From: Halopseudomonas pelagia CL-AP6
GTDB lineage: Bacteria > Pseudomonadota > Gammaproteobacteria > Pseudomonadales > Pseudomonadaceae
Direction: 5' to 3'
Length of the DNA: 64,000 nucleotides
Assembly: GCF_000410875.1 (NCBI RefSeq)
Contig: NZ_AROI01000005.1
Location: 62,001 to 126,000, forward strand
The number at the start of each line of letters is the position of its first letter. Within the stretch, counting starts at the first letter, position 1. A program made the position numbers and the translations under genes. The notes beneath the pieces are model-generated. The model worked only from the letters and a program-made list of their open reading frames with translations, was not told the origin of the DNA and made no database searches. Of this stretch, positions 44,134-55,063 are shown piece after piece.

Positions 44134-47100
44134 CTACCAGGTGTCCACAAAAGGTCGCAGGCCCTTGGTCAGGGATTCCGGTGGCGCGGAGCTTAGGCCA
44201 CGTAGCAGCCAGTCACGGGTTTCCATCGGGTCGATCACCGCGTCAATTTCCAGGAAGCTGGCCATACTCACGCCCTTGCCGCGGCGATAGAGTTCGGCCA
44301 CCCACTTGTCGAACTGCAACTGGCGTTCACCTTCATCCTCAATGGCTGCCAGCTCCTTGGCGTAACCCAGCCTGACCGCGCCTTCCAGCCCCATAGCGCC
44401 AAACTCGCTGCTGGGCCAGCCGATGGTGAACATGGGCGCCATAAAACTGCCCGCCGCCATGGCCTGAGCACCCAGGCCGTAGCCCTTGCGTAGCACTACG
44501 GTGAAGAACGGCACTTTCAGGCTCGCGGCGGTGACGAACATGCGCGAGACATGGCGCACGGTCGCCTGGCGTTCGGAATCCGGCCCGACCATAAAGCCGG
44601 GCGTGTCGCACAGCGATACTATCGGCAAGCCATGCGCCTGGCACAGCTGCATAAAGCGCGCTGCCTTGTCGCCAGCCGCGGCATCAATGGCACCGCCCAG
44701 ATGCATCGGGTTGTTGGCGATCAGGCCGAAGACCTTACCGTTGATACGGATCAGCGCGGTAATCAGTCCCGGCGCGAACTGCCGGCGCAGCTCCAGGACC
44801 GAGCCGGTGTCAGCCAGCGTCTCGATTACCTGGCGGATGTCGTAGACACGCAGGCGGTTTTCTGGAATCAGGTGGCGTAGCTGACGCTGGTCTTTGCTGT
44901 CACCAGTTGGCAGATCACCCTGGAAATAGGCCAGGTATTGCTTGGCTACCCGGGTGGCTTCGGCTTCATCCTTGACTAGTACATCGATCACGCCATTGGG
45001 TCCGTGCATGCTCATCGGCCCAACCTGCTCGGGCGTATAGCTGCCCAGGCCGCCGCCCTCGATCATCGCCGGGCCGGCCATGCCAACGGTGGCATTCTCG
45101 GTGGCAATGATTACGTCGCAGCAGCCGAGCAAAGCCGCGTTGCCGGCAAAACAGCGCCCGGAGACCACGCCAACCAGGGGTACCTGACCGCTCAGGCGGG
45201 CCATGCGCATAAAGGTGGTGCAGTCGAGTCCGGCCACGCCGACCTTATCGATATCGCCGGGCCTACCGCCGCCGCCTTCGGTGAAGAACACCAGCGGCAG
45301 CCGCCACTGCTCGGCCAGTTCGAGCATACGGTCGGTTTTCTTGTGGTTCATCGCACCCTGGGTGCCGGCGAATACCGTGTAGTCGTAACTCATGGCCATG
45401 CAGCGCGCGGTTTCGACGCCGAACAGCTCGGCGTTGACGGTGCCGATGCCGGTGATGAGCCCGTCTGCCGGGCTCATCTTCAGCAGATCTTCGTGGCTGC
45501 GGCGGGTACGTTGAGCCGCCAGCGCGAGGCCGCCGTATTCCATAAAGCTGCCGTTGTCGAGCAGATCGGCGAGGTTTTCCCGTGCGCTACGCTGTCCGGT
45601 CTTGCGCCGCTTGGCCACCGCGTCGGGGCGGCGCTCGTCAGTCAGATTGGCGTGCAGCTCAAGCAGTTCAGCCAGATCGGCGCGGATATGCGCGATATCG
45701 ACCTGTTCCTCATTTAGCGCATCGCCGCCTTGCACTTCAGCGGGCTCGAGAAACAGCAGCGGGTTGCCTTCAAACAGGTTGTCGCCCGGGCTGCAGGTTA
45801 GCACCCGGACGATACCGCTGCGCTCGGCCTTGACCACAAACTCCATCTTCATGGCTTCCATTACCGCCACCTGCTGACCCGCAGCAATGCTGTCTCCGGG
45901 CTGCACGTCGAGGCTGACCAACACTCCCTGGACTGGCGCATTCAGCGGTTCTGTTCCGGGCGGCGCATCGACCGCTGTTGTCTGCACTGCCTGCGCTTGC
46001 CCGATGTGCTGGAAATACAGGTGGGGGTGAGCCCGTTCTTCCCTTTGGCGCGCTGCGATCAGTTCCGCAGCATGATTTTCAATAAAGCCTGTGGTCACCT
46101 GATTGCTTTGCACTTGCGGGTGAGTCAGCAGATTCTGCAAAAAATGCAGGTTGCTGCTGACACCTTCCAGGCGGAATTCGCAGAGCGCGCGATAGGCGCG
46201 GCGCAGCACTGCCGGATACTCGGCGTTGGCGTGCACGATCAACTTGGCCAGCAGCGAGTCAAAGCTCGGGCTGGTGGTGTAGCCGCTGTAACCGTAGCCA
46301 TCAACGCGCACGCCAGGCCCGCTGGGCGGTTCATAGGCGCCCAGCGTGCCGCCTGCGGGCTTGGCGCTGCCGTCGCTGCTCATGCTCTCCAGGTTGATGC
46401 GCAGTTGTACGGCGTGGCCCTGGGCGGCGGGGATCTGCTCCTGGGTGAGTTGTAGCTGGTCGAGAGTGGCACCCGCTGCGAGGCGTATTTGCGTTTGCGC
46501 GAGGTCGATGCCGGTGATGGCCTCGGTGACGGTATGCTCGACCTGAATGCGTGGGTTGGCTTCCATAAACACGAAGTCGCCGGTGTCCTCGTCCAGCAGA
46601 AACTCCACGGTGCACAGCCCGCGATAGGCGACTGCACGGGCCAGCTTGACCGCGGCGTCGAGCATGCGCTGGCGTATTGCCGGGTCCAACCCAGGCGCCG
46701 GGGCGATTTCCAGCAGCTTCTGGTTGCGCCGCTGCAGGGTGCAGTCGCGTTCCCACAGGTGACTGACCTGATGGCCATCACCGATGATTTGTACTTCGAT
46801 ATGTCGCGCTCGGCGGATCAAGCGTTCGGCATAGAGATCGCCATTGCCGAAGGCGGCCTTGGCTTCGGAGCTGCAGCGGGCGAAGGCGTCTTGCAGGTCG
46901 GCTGTATCCAACACCGCACGCATGCCCCGTCCACCGCCCCCGGCCAGAGCCTTGAGCATGATGGCACTACCGCTCCCGAGCTCCTGCATAAAGGCCTGCG
47001 CCTGCTCCAGGCTGGTCGCCTGATTGGTGCCCTGCACCAGCGGTACCTGCTGCTCAAGCGCCAGGCGGCGTGCGCTGGCTTTGTCGCCAAAGGTCTCCAG

Positions 47101-47427
47101 CACCTTTGCCGCCGGGCCGATAAAGCAGATGTCGGCCGCATCGCAGAGCTTGGCGAAGCGGGCATTCTCGCTGAGAAAGCCGTAACCCGGATGAATCGCA
47201 TCGCACTGGTATTCAAGTGCCAGCTTGATCAACTGCTCGGCATCTAGATAAGCGCTAGCGCCGCGCCCGCTCAAGGCGACGGACTGGTCGGCCTTGCGCA
47301 CATGCAATGATTGAGCGTCGTCTTCAGCAAAAACCGCGACGCTGAGAATATCCAGTTCGGCTGCGGCGCGGGCCAGGCGAATAGCAATTTCGCCGCGGTT
47401 GGCGATCAGTATTTTCTTGAAGGTCAT
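44134..47427 (-). CDS. Single-chain acyl-CoA carboxylase (biotin carboxylase + BCCP + carboxyltransferase)
   Basis: 1097 residues from the ATG at 47427; the frame extends to 47538 but the ligase stop overlaps this ATG (TGATG). Biotin carboxylase fills 1-450: KILIANRGEIAIR, GGGGRGM (163-169), ERDCTLQRRNQKLLE, NPRIQVEHTVTE. A biotin carrier domain at about 490-565 has the attachment site AMKM with Lys527. The carboxyltransferase halves follow from about 600 (GGGRPGD; GRCFAGNAALLGCCD; CDTPGFMVGPDSE; KGYGLGAQAM). All three functions are on one chain, as in the long-chain acyl-CoA carboxylases (LCC) of mycobacteria and Rhodopseudomonas, unlike housekeeping AccABCD. It adds CO2 to an acyl-CoA probably made by the ligase encoded just before it. 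Confidence 0.9.
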   Translation of the reverse strand: MTFKKILIANRGEIAIRLARAAAELDILSVAVFAEDDAQSLHVRKADQSVALSGRGASAYLDAEQLIKLALEYQCDAIHPGYGFLSENARFAKLCDAADICFIGPAAKVLETFGDKASARRLALEQQVPLVQGTNQATSLEQAQAFMQELGSGSAIMLKALAGGGGRGMRAVLDTADLQDAFARCSSEAKAAFGNGDLYAERLIRRARHIEVQIIGDGHQVSHLWERDCTLQRRNQKLLEIAPAPGLDPAIRQRMLDAAVKLARAVAYRGLCTVEFLLDEDTGDFVFMEANPRIQVEHTVTEAITGIDLAQTQIRLAAGATLDQLQLTQEQIPAAQGHAVQLRINLESMSSDGSAKPAGGTLGAYEPPSGPGVRVDGYGYSGYTTSPSFDSLLAKLIVHANAEYPAVLRRAYRALCEFRLEGVSSNLHFLQNLLTHPQVQSNQVTTGFIENHAAELIAARQREERAHPHLYFQHIGQAQAVQTTAVDAPPGTEPLNAPVQGVLVSLDVQPGDSIAAGQQVAVMEAMKMEFVVKAERSGIVRVLTCSPGDNLFEGNPLLFLEPAEVQGGDALNEEQVDIAHIRADLAELLELHANLTDERRPDAVAKRRKTGQRSARENLADLLDNGSFMEYGGLALAAQRTRRSHEDLLKMSPADGLITGIGTVNAELFGVETARCMAMSYDYTVFAGTQGAMNHKKTDRMLELAEQWRLPLVFFTEGGGGRPGDIDKVGVAGLDCTTFMRMARLSGQVPLVGVVSGRCFAGNAALLGCCDVIIATENATVGMAGPAMIEGGGLGSYTPEQVGPMSMHGPNGVIDVLVKDEAEATRVAKQYLAYFQGDLPTGDSKDQRQLRHLIPENRLRVYDIRQVIETLADTGSVLELRRQFAPGLITALIRINGKVFGLIANNPMHLGGAIDAAAGDKAARFMQLCQAHGLPIVSLCDTPGFMVGPDSERQATVRHVSRMFVTAASLKVPFFTVVLRKGYGLGAQAMAAGSFMAPMFTIGWPSSEFGAMGLEGAVRLGYAKELAAIEDEGERQLQFDKWVAELYRRGKGVSMASFLEIDAVIDPMETRDWLLRGLSSAPPESLTKGLRPFVDTW

Positions 47428-49133
47428 CAAAGCCAGCCTTGCAGTTCGTTCTTTTTCACTTTTCCGGTGGCGGTCATGGGCAGAGAGTCCACCAGCCGCA
47501 CCTCCGGTACCTTGTAAATAGCCATGGCCTGCTTGCACCAGTGGACCAGCTCCTGTGCCTCCAGGGCGCTGCCTGGTTTACTCACTACAAAGGCCACCGG
47601 ACACTCGCCGCGCTTGTCGTCCTGGCGGCCGATCACCGCCGACGCGAGAATGGCTGGATGCTGACCGAGCATGGCTTCCAGCTCGCTGGGAAACACGCTC
47701 ATGCCGTTGACCTTGAGCATTTCCTTGCGCCGGCCGAGGTAGCGGATAAAGCCTTGCTCGGTAATCACGCCGCTATCGCCGGTATGCAGCCAGCCGTCAC
47801 GCAATGCTTCGGCGCTGGCCTCGGGCCTGTTCCAGTAACCCTTGAGCAGCGATGGTGAACGCACACAGAGCTCGCCTTCGCTGCCCAATGGCAGTAACTC
47901 GCCGGTGGCAAAGTCGCAGACCTTGAACTCGGTGCCTGGCACTGGCAAGCCGACAAAGGTCGGCGCGGATTTGAGGTCGAAGTCGTCGTCCTGCAGGCCG
48001 GCGGTAAAGGTATCGCAGGTGTGGGTTTCGGTCATACCAAAGCTGGTTTCAAACAGCGTACAGCCGGTCAGCTGGCGCCAGCGCTGACGGTATTCCGGGG
48101 TCAGCTTCTTGATAAAGGACACGCAGCTGGTGATCTGCAGCGAGCTGAAATCGAAGTCGTTGACCTGCGGATGGTCGAGCACTTCCGACGCGCTGTCGAC
48201 TAGTAGACCGGCGTGGTTGACCCGGTAATGCTGCACCGCGCTCATGAACGTCAGGGCATCCCAGCGGGCCAGCAGCACCAGCGTGGTGCCGGTGAACACT
48301 GGGAATAACAACCCGGCGTTCTCGCCAGCAATCCAGAACTCCGGCATGAAGTTCAGGCTGACGCGCTCAGTGTCCAAACCCAGTGCGGCTGGGACAAAGC
48401 TCGCGCAGGTATAAAGCATGTCGCCATGGGTATGAATGCAGCCTTTTGGCAGGCCGGTGGTCCCGCCGGTGTAGTTCAGCGCGGCGATATCGTCTAGAGC
48501 AGGGGCGGGCAGTTCATTGGCGGGCTGGATGCCTTTGAGCGAGGGCAGCATATCGATATAATCGATGACCGGCAGTTTGGGCGTGCGTAGCAGATCAGGT
48601 GCCGGGATGGACGGCTCTTTGGGGCAGATTTCCGAAAGGCTGGTGGCGATTGCCAGCCGCACTTGGGTCTGCTCACCAATCTCGCGAAACACTGGTAGCA
48701 ACTGATCGAAGCAGATAATGACGCTGGCGCCGCTGTCCTTGAGTTGGTAGCTCAGTTCCATCGGCATCGCCATCGGGCTGACCGGGGCGTGAATGGCGGC
48801 AGCCTTGAGGATGCCGTAAAAGGCGATATGCAGTTGCGGACAATTGGGCATGAACACCGCAACCCGGTCGCCGGGGCGTACCTCCTGCTCGATCAACAGC
48901 GCGGCAAAACGGTCGCTCAGATCATCCAGTTCGGCGTAGCTGAGGTCATAGCCGTAGAACCGTACAGCGGGTTTGTCCGGCGTGGTCTGGGCCCAATGTC
49001 GCAGGTACTCGGTCAGCGGTTTCTCGCCGAGCGGATATACCGGTTCGCGCGCGCTGGAGGCCGGCCAGGCCTGTTGCTGCAGCGCCTGGAGTTGCTGAAG
49101 ATAGTGTTGCTCGTGCGTGACGTCGTCGCCCAT
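47427..49133 (-). CDS. Acyl-CoA ligase (AMP-forming)
   Basis: 568 residues from the ATG at 49133, chosen because AGGAG lies 7 nt upstream; an ATG at 49214 would add 27 residues inside the operator region. The ANL-family P-loop is LNYTGGTTGLPKGCIHTHGD; FETSFGMTETHTCDTF and LHTGDSGVITEQGFIRYLGRRKEMLKVNG (in parts) are the adenylate-binding and hinge motifs; GKVKKNE near the C-terminus holds the catalytic Lys. It activates a carboxylic acid to its CoA ester. It is the first gene of the pair with the carboxylase, and divergent from a LysR regulator. Confidence 0.88.
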   Translation of the reverse strand: MGDDVTHEQHYLQQLQALQQQAWPASSAREPVYPLGEKPLTEYLRHWAQTTPDKPAVRFYGYDLSYAELDDLSDRFAALLIEQEVRPGDRVAVFMPNCPQLHIAFYGILKAAAIHAPVSPMAMPMELSYQLKDSGASVIICFDQLLPVFREIGEQTQVRLAIATSLSEICPKEPSIPAPDLLRTPKLPVIDYIDMLPSLKGIQPANELPAPALDDIAALNYTGGTTGLPKGCIHTHGDMLYTCASFVPAALGLDTERVSLNFMPEFWIAGENAGLLFPVFTGTTLVLLARWDALTFMSAVQHYRVNHAGLLVDSASEVLDHPQVNDFDFSSLQITSCVSFIKKLTPEYRQRWRQLTGCTLFETSFGMTETHTCDTFTAGLQDDDFDLKSAPTFVGLPVPGTEFKVCDFATGELLPLGSEGELCVRSPSLLKGYWNRPEASAEALRDGWLHTGDSGVITEQGFIRYLGRRKEMLKVNGMSVFPSELEAMLGQHPAILASAVIGRQDDKRGECPVAFVVSKPGSALEAQELVHWCKQAMAIYKVPEVRLVDSLPMTATGKVKKNELQGWL

Positions 49134-49215
49134 CGAAGTACTCCTGGTGGCATCCGCTAGCTGTTTTTTGTCAGCCAAGGGTAGGGCGATGACGGGTTTG
49201 GGTGAAGCGATCATT

Positions 49216-49243
49216 ATTCATTCGGTATAATGAATCTAATTCA
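49216..49243. promoter_or_regulatory. LysR-type operator between CoA ligase and regulator genes
   Basis: ATTCATT-N6-AATGAAT (49216-49235) is a perfect 7-bp inverted repeat, and TGAAT-CTA-ATTCA (49231-49243) adds a third half-site. The spacing of ATTCA and TGAAT fits a LysR-type box, and the element sits in the 168-bp divergent region before both start codons. A TATAAT-like hexamer lies inside it. Confidence 0.65.
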
Positions 49244-49301
49244 TGCAATGGGGTTATAAATCAGCTTAAATGGCTGGTTCATTGTGCATCCTTGAGGTTT
49301 C

Positions 49302-50222
49302 ATGAGCGACGAACATGTCAGTCCTGCCCTTTCACGGATCGATCTCAATCTGTTCCGGACCTTTGAGGTTATCTACCGCGAGCGCAGCCTGACCCGTGCG
49401 GCTACCGTCTTGCATGTCAGCCAGTCCGCGGTCAGCCATGCCCTGGCCCGGCTACGCGCGCATTTCAATGACCCGCTGTTTGTGCGTGACGGACGCGGCG
49501 TCTCGCCCAGCGCATTGGCCGTGCGGCTGGCACCGGACATCCTCGATGGACTGGAGCGGTTGCAACAAAGCCTGGGTCGCCTGCAGTCGTTTGATCCGCA
49601 ACGCGATAGCCGGATGTTTACCCTGAACTTGCCGGAGCAGCTGGAGCCGTTGCTCTTGCCCGAGTTGTTACTGCACTTGCGACGCGCCGCGCCGTTCTGC
49701 CGGGTGAAAACGGCCGGCGTCCGCTGGCAGGATCTGAAGCTGGAAATGGCCTCTGGGCGGGTGGATCTGACTATACAGATTGCGCGTCCAGTCGAGCCCG
49801 TGCTGAGGCAGACGCAGTTGCTTGCAGAACCCCTTTGCGTGGTCGCCGGGCCGGACTTTAGCGGTAGCCTGAGTGCCGAACGCTATCTGGCGGCTGAACA
49901 CATTGCGGTGGCGTCGTGGCGTCGGGGTTTATCGTTCGAAGATCTGGCATTGGGGCATCTTGGGCTTGAACGACGGATTGTCCAGCGTTGCCAGAATTAT
50001 CAGGCGGCCGCCATGGTGGTCGCCCAGAGCGATCTGTTGCTGACCATGTCCCGGCGGCATGCCGAGCTGGTCAGTCTGCCGCTGGGCAATCGATTGCTGC
50101 CGATGCCGCTACCTTTGCCATCTATCGGTTTGAGCATGTACTGGCATGAGGAGGTTGACCAGGATCCGGTCAACCTCTGGTTACGGCAGCAGGTGATGCA
50201 CCTGGCTCAGAACAGCCCTTGA
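49302..50222 (+). CDS. LysR-family transcriptional regulator
   Basis: 306 residues. DNA-binding domain at about 12-72: DLNLFRTFEVIYRERSLTRA, then VSQSAVSHALARLR and DPLFVRDGRGVSPS, the NodD/LeuO-like branch. Effector domain follows. It is divergent from the CoA ligase/carboxylase operon and is the likely regulator of it through the inverted repeats between them. Its 3' end overlaps the convergent ponA by 16 bp. Confidence 0.88.
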   Translation: MSDEHVSPALSRIDLNLFRTFEVIYRERSLTRAATVLHVSQSAVSHALARLRAHFNDPLFVRDGRGVSPSALAVRLAPDILDGLERLQQSLGRLQSFDPQRDSRMFTLNLPEQLEPLLLPELLLHLRRAAPFCRVKTAGVRWQDLKLEMASGRVDLTIQIARPVEPVLRQTQLLAEPLCVVAGPDFSGSLSAERYLAAEHIAVASWRRGLSFEDLALGHLGLERRIVQRCQNYQAAAMVVAQSDLLLTMSRRHAELVSLPLGNRLLPMPLPLPSIGLSMYWHEEVDQDPVNLWLRQQVMHLAQNSP

Positions 50223-52618
50223 GGTATAGCGTCGCTGCCGCCAGACGGGTAGGCGCCGCTTTCTATTTCGTCCCAGGGCGGTGGTGCATCTTCTTCCTTG
50301 AAGACTTCGAAAAAGCCATTTGAGCTGCCAGGGCGCGCGGTACGACCGGTCGCAGGGTCAATCCGCACCGTCGTCAGCCCCTCTGGCATTGCTTGGCTAT
50401 GTTCAGGCCGGTCTTTCAGCGCCCCGGCCATGAATTCCATCCAGATCGGTAGCGCGGCAGTACCGCCGTATTCGCGCCGACCCAAAGTGCTGGGCTGGTC
50501 AAAGCCGACCCAGGAAATGGTGACAAAATCGCCGTTGTAGCCTGCGAACCAGGCGTCTTTCTGATCATTAGTGGTACCGGTCTTGCCCGCCAGATCTCCG
50601 CGTTGCAGCTCCCGTGCGCGCGAGGCTGTGCCTCGGGTGATCACATCCTGCAGCATGCTGGTGAGCTGGTAGGTGGTGCGCGGGTCGATGACCTGCTCAG
50701 CCTCAGGCAGTTCGGGAAGGTTGAAGTTCGGATCGGCAAAATTGGCGGCCTGGGCGTAGCGCGCCAGTCGTTCCTCATGGATCTTCTTGGCGCCCGGTGT
50801 CACTGCCGCAGTAGAGACCTCAAGAATCTGCCCGCGATGATCCTCGATACGTTCGATCAAATAGGGCTTAACTGCATAGCCACCATTGGCGATGGTGGTG
50901 TACCCCTGGGCTATTTGCAGCGGTGTCAGTTCAGGGGTGCCCAACGAGGCGGACAAATTACGTGGCAGATCAGCACGGCTAAAACCGAAGTGTTCTATAT
51001 AGCTCAGTGCCTTGTCGACGCCGAGGTCCTGCATCAGACGAATGGATACCAGGTTGCGTGATCGATACAGGGCCTCTCTGAGTCGGATCGGGCCGAGAAA
51101 ATCACCGCCTGAATTCTGTGGGCGCCAAGCGGAGTCGAGATACTCATCGACGAACACCAGGGGGGCGTCATTGACCATGCTCGCCGGGCTATAGCCGTTG
51201 TCGAGCGCCGCAGCGTAAAGGAAGGGCTTGAAGCTCGATCCGGGTTGGCGGCGCGCCTGGGTAACGCGATTGTAGTTGCTCTGCACGAAGGAAAAACCGC
51301 CGATCAGTGCCTGCACGCTTCCATCTTGGGGTGACAGCGCAACCAGAGCACTCTGTGCGGTAGGTACTTGGCTAAGACGAAACTGGATATCTTCCAAACC
51401 GACTACGCGAATGATATCGCCGACCGCCAGCACATCTGCGGGCTGACGCGGATTTGGGCCCATGCTGTTGGCGTTGAGGTAAGGGCGCGCCCAGCGCATG
51501 GCGTCCCAGCTGATCTCACCCATGGCGCCGCCGCGCAGTTGGATGGTCACCTTGTCTGTTCCAACGCTGGTGACGATAGCGGGCAGCAAGCCCCCCATGC
51601 CTCGATAGCTGCGCAACAGGTCGGGCCAGTCTGCAGGGTTGCTATCGGGATGCTGAGCTTCCGGGCCGCGATAGCCATGACGCTGATCGTAGCTCATCAG
51701 GCCACCGCGCAGCGAGGTATTGGCTAGCGTCTGTAGCTTGCTATCGACGGTGGTATATACGTGATAGCCGTTGATATAAGCATCCTCGCCGAATTTGCTT
51801 AGCATCTCCAGACGCGCCATTTCGGCTACATAAGGTGCTTCCAGTTCAGGGTTGGAACCATGGTTGGTCGCGGTGATGGGGTTGGCTACAGCCAGGTCGT
51901 ACTCGTCCTGGTCAATGAATCCCAGGCTCAGCATGCGGCCAAGAATCCAGTCACGGCGTAGCAGGGTTCGCTCCGGGTTGGAGATAGGGTTGTATCGGGA
52001 CGGCGCCTTTGGCAGGCCGGCAATCATCGCTAGATCAGACAGCGGGAGCTGGTCAATCGAGGTGCCGTAGTAAACTTGCGCTGCCGCTTCAATTCCGTAA
52101 GCTCTGTTGCCGAGGTAGATCTTGTTAACGTAGAGTTCAAAAATCTCGCGCTTGCTCAGGCTGCGTTCAATTTGCAGGGCCAGCAGTATTTCATTCAGCT
52201 TGCGCGAAAAAACCCGGTCGCTGGTCAGGAAATAATTTTTTGCGACCTGCATGGTGATAGTGCTGCCACCGGTTTGAATACTGCCGGTTTGAACCAGTTC
52301 GGATACCGCCCGCATAAGGCTCATCGGGTCTACGCCGTGGTGGTTGAGGAAGTTATCGTCCTCGGCGGCCAGGATGGCATTAATAAAGTTTTCCGGCACT
52401 TGGTCGTAACTAATAGGTATACGGCGCATTTCACCGAATTCTGCTATCAATTTGCTATCTGTGCTATATATCCGCAATGGGGTCTGTAATTGCACGTCGC
52501 GAAGGGTCTCGACGTCCGGCAAGCTGGGGCTTAAATAGAGCGCGATAGCGCTGAGGCCCATGATGGGGGCGCTTATCAGAGCGAGAATGGACCAGAATAA
52601 AATTTTTAGAAAGCGCAT
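50207..52618 (-). CDS. ponA: Penicillin-binding protein 1A (bifunctional murein synthase)
   Basis: 803 residues from MRFLKILFW (ATG at 52618), which matches the usual start; the frame reaches back to 52693 without support. One N-terminal membrane anchor, then the glycosyltransferase domain with AAEDDNFLNHHGVD and GGSTITMQVAKNYFLT, an OB-like insert, and the transpeptidase domain with SSFKPF (SxxK), SRN in YRSRNLVS and KTGTTND. It polymerises and crosslinks peptidoglycan at the outer face of the inner membrane. The divergence ponA/pilM is the conserved order in Pseudomonas. Confidence 0.95.
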   Translation of the reverse strand: MRFLKILFWSILALISAPIMGLSAIALYLSPSLPDVETLRDVQLQTPLRIYSTDSKLIAEFGEMRRIPISYDQVPENFINAILAAEDDNFLNHHGVDPMSLMRAVSELVQTGSIQTGGSTITMQVAKNYFLTSDRVFSRKLNEILLALQIERSLSKREIFELYVNKIYLGNRAYGIEAAAQVYYGTSIDQLPLSDLAMIAGLPKAPSRYNPISNPERTLLRRDWILGRMLSLGFIDQDEYDLAVANPITATNHGSNPELEAPYVAEMARLEMLSKFGEDAYINGYHVYTTVDSKLQTLANTSLRGGLMSYDQRHGYRGPEAQHPDSNPADWPDLLRSYRGMGGLLPAIVTSVGTDKVTIQLRGGAMGEISWDAMRWARPYLNANSMGPNPRQPADVLAVGDIIRVVGLEDIQFRLSQVPTAQSALVALSPQDGSVQALIGGFSFVQSNYNRVTQARRQPGSSFKPFLYAAALDNGYSPASMVNDAPLVFVDEYLDSAWRPQNSGGDFLGPIRLREALYRSRNLVSIRLMQDLGVDKALSYIEHFGFSRADLPRNLSASLGTPELTPLQIAQGYTTIANGGYAVKPYLIERIEDHRGQILEVSTAAVTPGAKKIHEERLARYAQAANFADPNFNLPELPEAEQVIDPRTTYQLTSMLQDVITRGTASRARELQRGDLAGKTGTTNDQKDAWFAGYNGDFVTISWVGFDQPSTLGRREYGGTAALPIWMEFMAGALKDRPEHSQAMPEGLTTVRIDPATGRTARPGSSNGFFEVFKEEDAPPPWDEIESGAYPSGGSDAIPQGLF

Positions 52619-52776
52619 AAGGGACAGGCAAATTCCCTGACAAATGAATTGGTTAGCTGTGTGGTGCAATGAGAACGGGTTAACAGTCTGCATTATAAGC
52701 GCATTTTTTTTGTTTTAGCTATTTGCGCTTGTACAAGGACTGTTATTTAATGTAGGAAAACATAAACCGTCCGTAA

Positions 52777-53867
<1,091 letters not shown>

Positions 53868-53868
<1 letters not shown>

Positions 53869-54443
53869 TGGCTCGCATTAACCTATTACCCTGGCGCGAG
53901 CAGCTCAGGGAAGAGCGCAAGAAAGAGTTTCTAACCGTTCTGGCTTTGGTCGTTATTCTTGCGGGGGCGCTGGTATTTATGGGCGACCGCTTCTATGCGG
54001 GTAAAATTGACCACCAGAACGCCCGGAATAAATTCCTGCAGGATGAAATTACCCTGTTGGAAGCCCGCATCAAAGAAATCGAGCAGTTGCAGGCACGTCG
54101 TACCCAACTGCTAGACCGGATGAAAATCATTCAGGATCTGCAGGGTAATCGTCCGATCATCGTGCGTGTGTTCGACGAGATGGCGCGGACCTTGCCTGAT
54201 GGTGTGTTCTTTACCTCGGTCAATATGCGCGGCTCGACTGTTAATATCAAAGGTGGTGCCGAGTCCAATAGCCGGGTTTCCAATCTGATGCGTCAGATGG
54301 ATGCGTCTGAGTGGATGACTTCGCCGAATCTGACTGCAGTAAGAGCGGTTACCTCTGGCGGGGTGGATCAGGCTAACGTTTTCGAGCTTTCAGTGCGCCA
54401 AACTGAGCCGAAAGCTTCTGCTGAGGGAGCGCAGCAGCAATGA
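53868..54443 (+). CDS. pilN: PilN, type IV pilus alignment subcomplex
   Basis: 191 residues. The cytoplasmic tail MARINLLPWREQLREERKKE carries the conserved INLLPWRE that docks on PilM. One membrane helix (about 21-41) and a periplasmic coiled coil plus ferredoxin-like domain follow. The start overlaps the pilM stop (TAATG), and its stop overlaps pilO by ATGA. Confidence 0.95.
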
Positions 54444-55063
54444 GTATGTCTCAAATCAAGGATAGTTTTCGCAAGATCGATATCAATAATATCGACTTCA
54501 ATAACGTCGGGGTATGGCCAGGGGCGTTGAAGTTTATCGTCGGCCTGTTGCTGTTCATCGCACTCTTGTTCGCCGGCTATCAATTTCATTTGAAAGATAT
54601 GAAAGCCAGCCTCGAGCAGACCGAAGCCAGAGAAGTGGCCCTGCGCAAGGACTTCACCGATAAATCTTTTCGCGCCGCCAATCTAGAAGCCTACAAGGAC
54701 CAGTTGGTCGAAATCGAAGAGCGGTTTGGGGCACTGTTGAAGCAACTGCCCAGCGACACCGAAGTGCCAGGTCTGCTTGAGGACATTACGCAGATGGGCC
54801 TCAATAGCGGCTTGGAGTTCGAGTCCATTACTTTGCAGCCCGAATCGGCTCAGCAGTTTTATATAGAGCTTCCGATCAAAATTGTGGTTCAGGGTAGCTA
54901 CCATGATATAGCCACCTTCGTCAGCAGCGTCTCGGGTTTGCCGCGGATCGTCACGCTGCATGATTTTGATATTGATCCAGTTACCGAAGGCAATCCCGAC
55001 CTGCTGAAAATGGATATTCTCGCTAAAACTTATCGCTACAACGAAGCAGGGGGCCAACAATGA
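54440..55063 (+). CDS. pilO: PilO, type IV pilus alignment subcomplex
   Basis: 207 residues. Cytoplasmic N-terminus of about 30 residues, a membrane helix (about 31-50, ALKFIVGLLLFIALLFAGY), a coiled coil and the periplasmic domain with VPGLLEDITQMGLNSGLEFE. It pairs with PilN. Overlaps both neighbours by 4 nt. Confidence 0.95.
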   Translation: MSMSQIKDSFRKIDINNIDFNNVGVWPGALKFIVGLLLFIALLFAGYQFHLKDMKASLEQTEAREVALRKDFTDKSFRAANLEAYKDQLVEIEERFGALLKQLPSDTEVPGLLEDITQMGLNSGLEFESITLQPESAQQFYIELPIKIVVQGSYHDIATFVSSVSGLPRIVTLHDFDIDPVTEGNPDLLKMDILAKTYRYNEAGGQQ

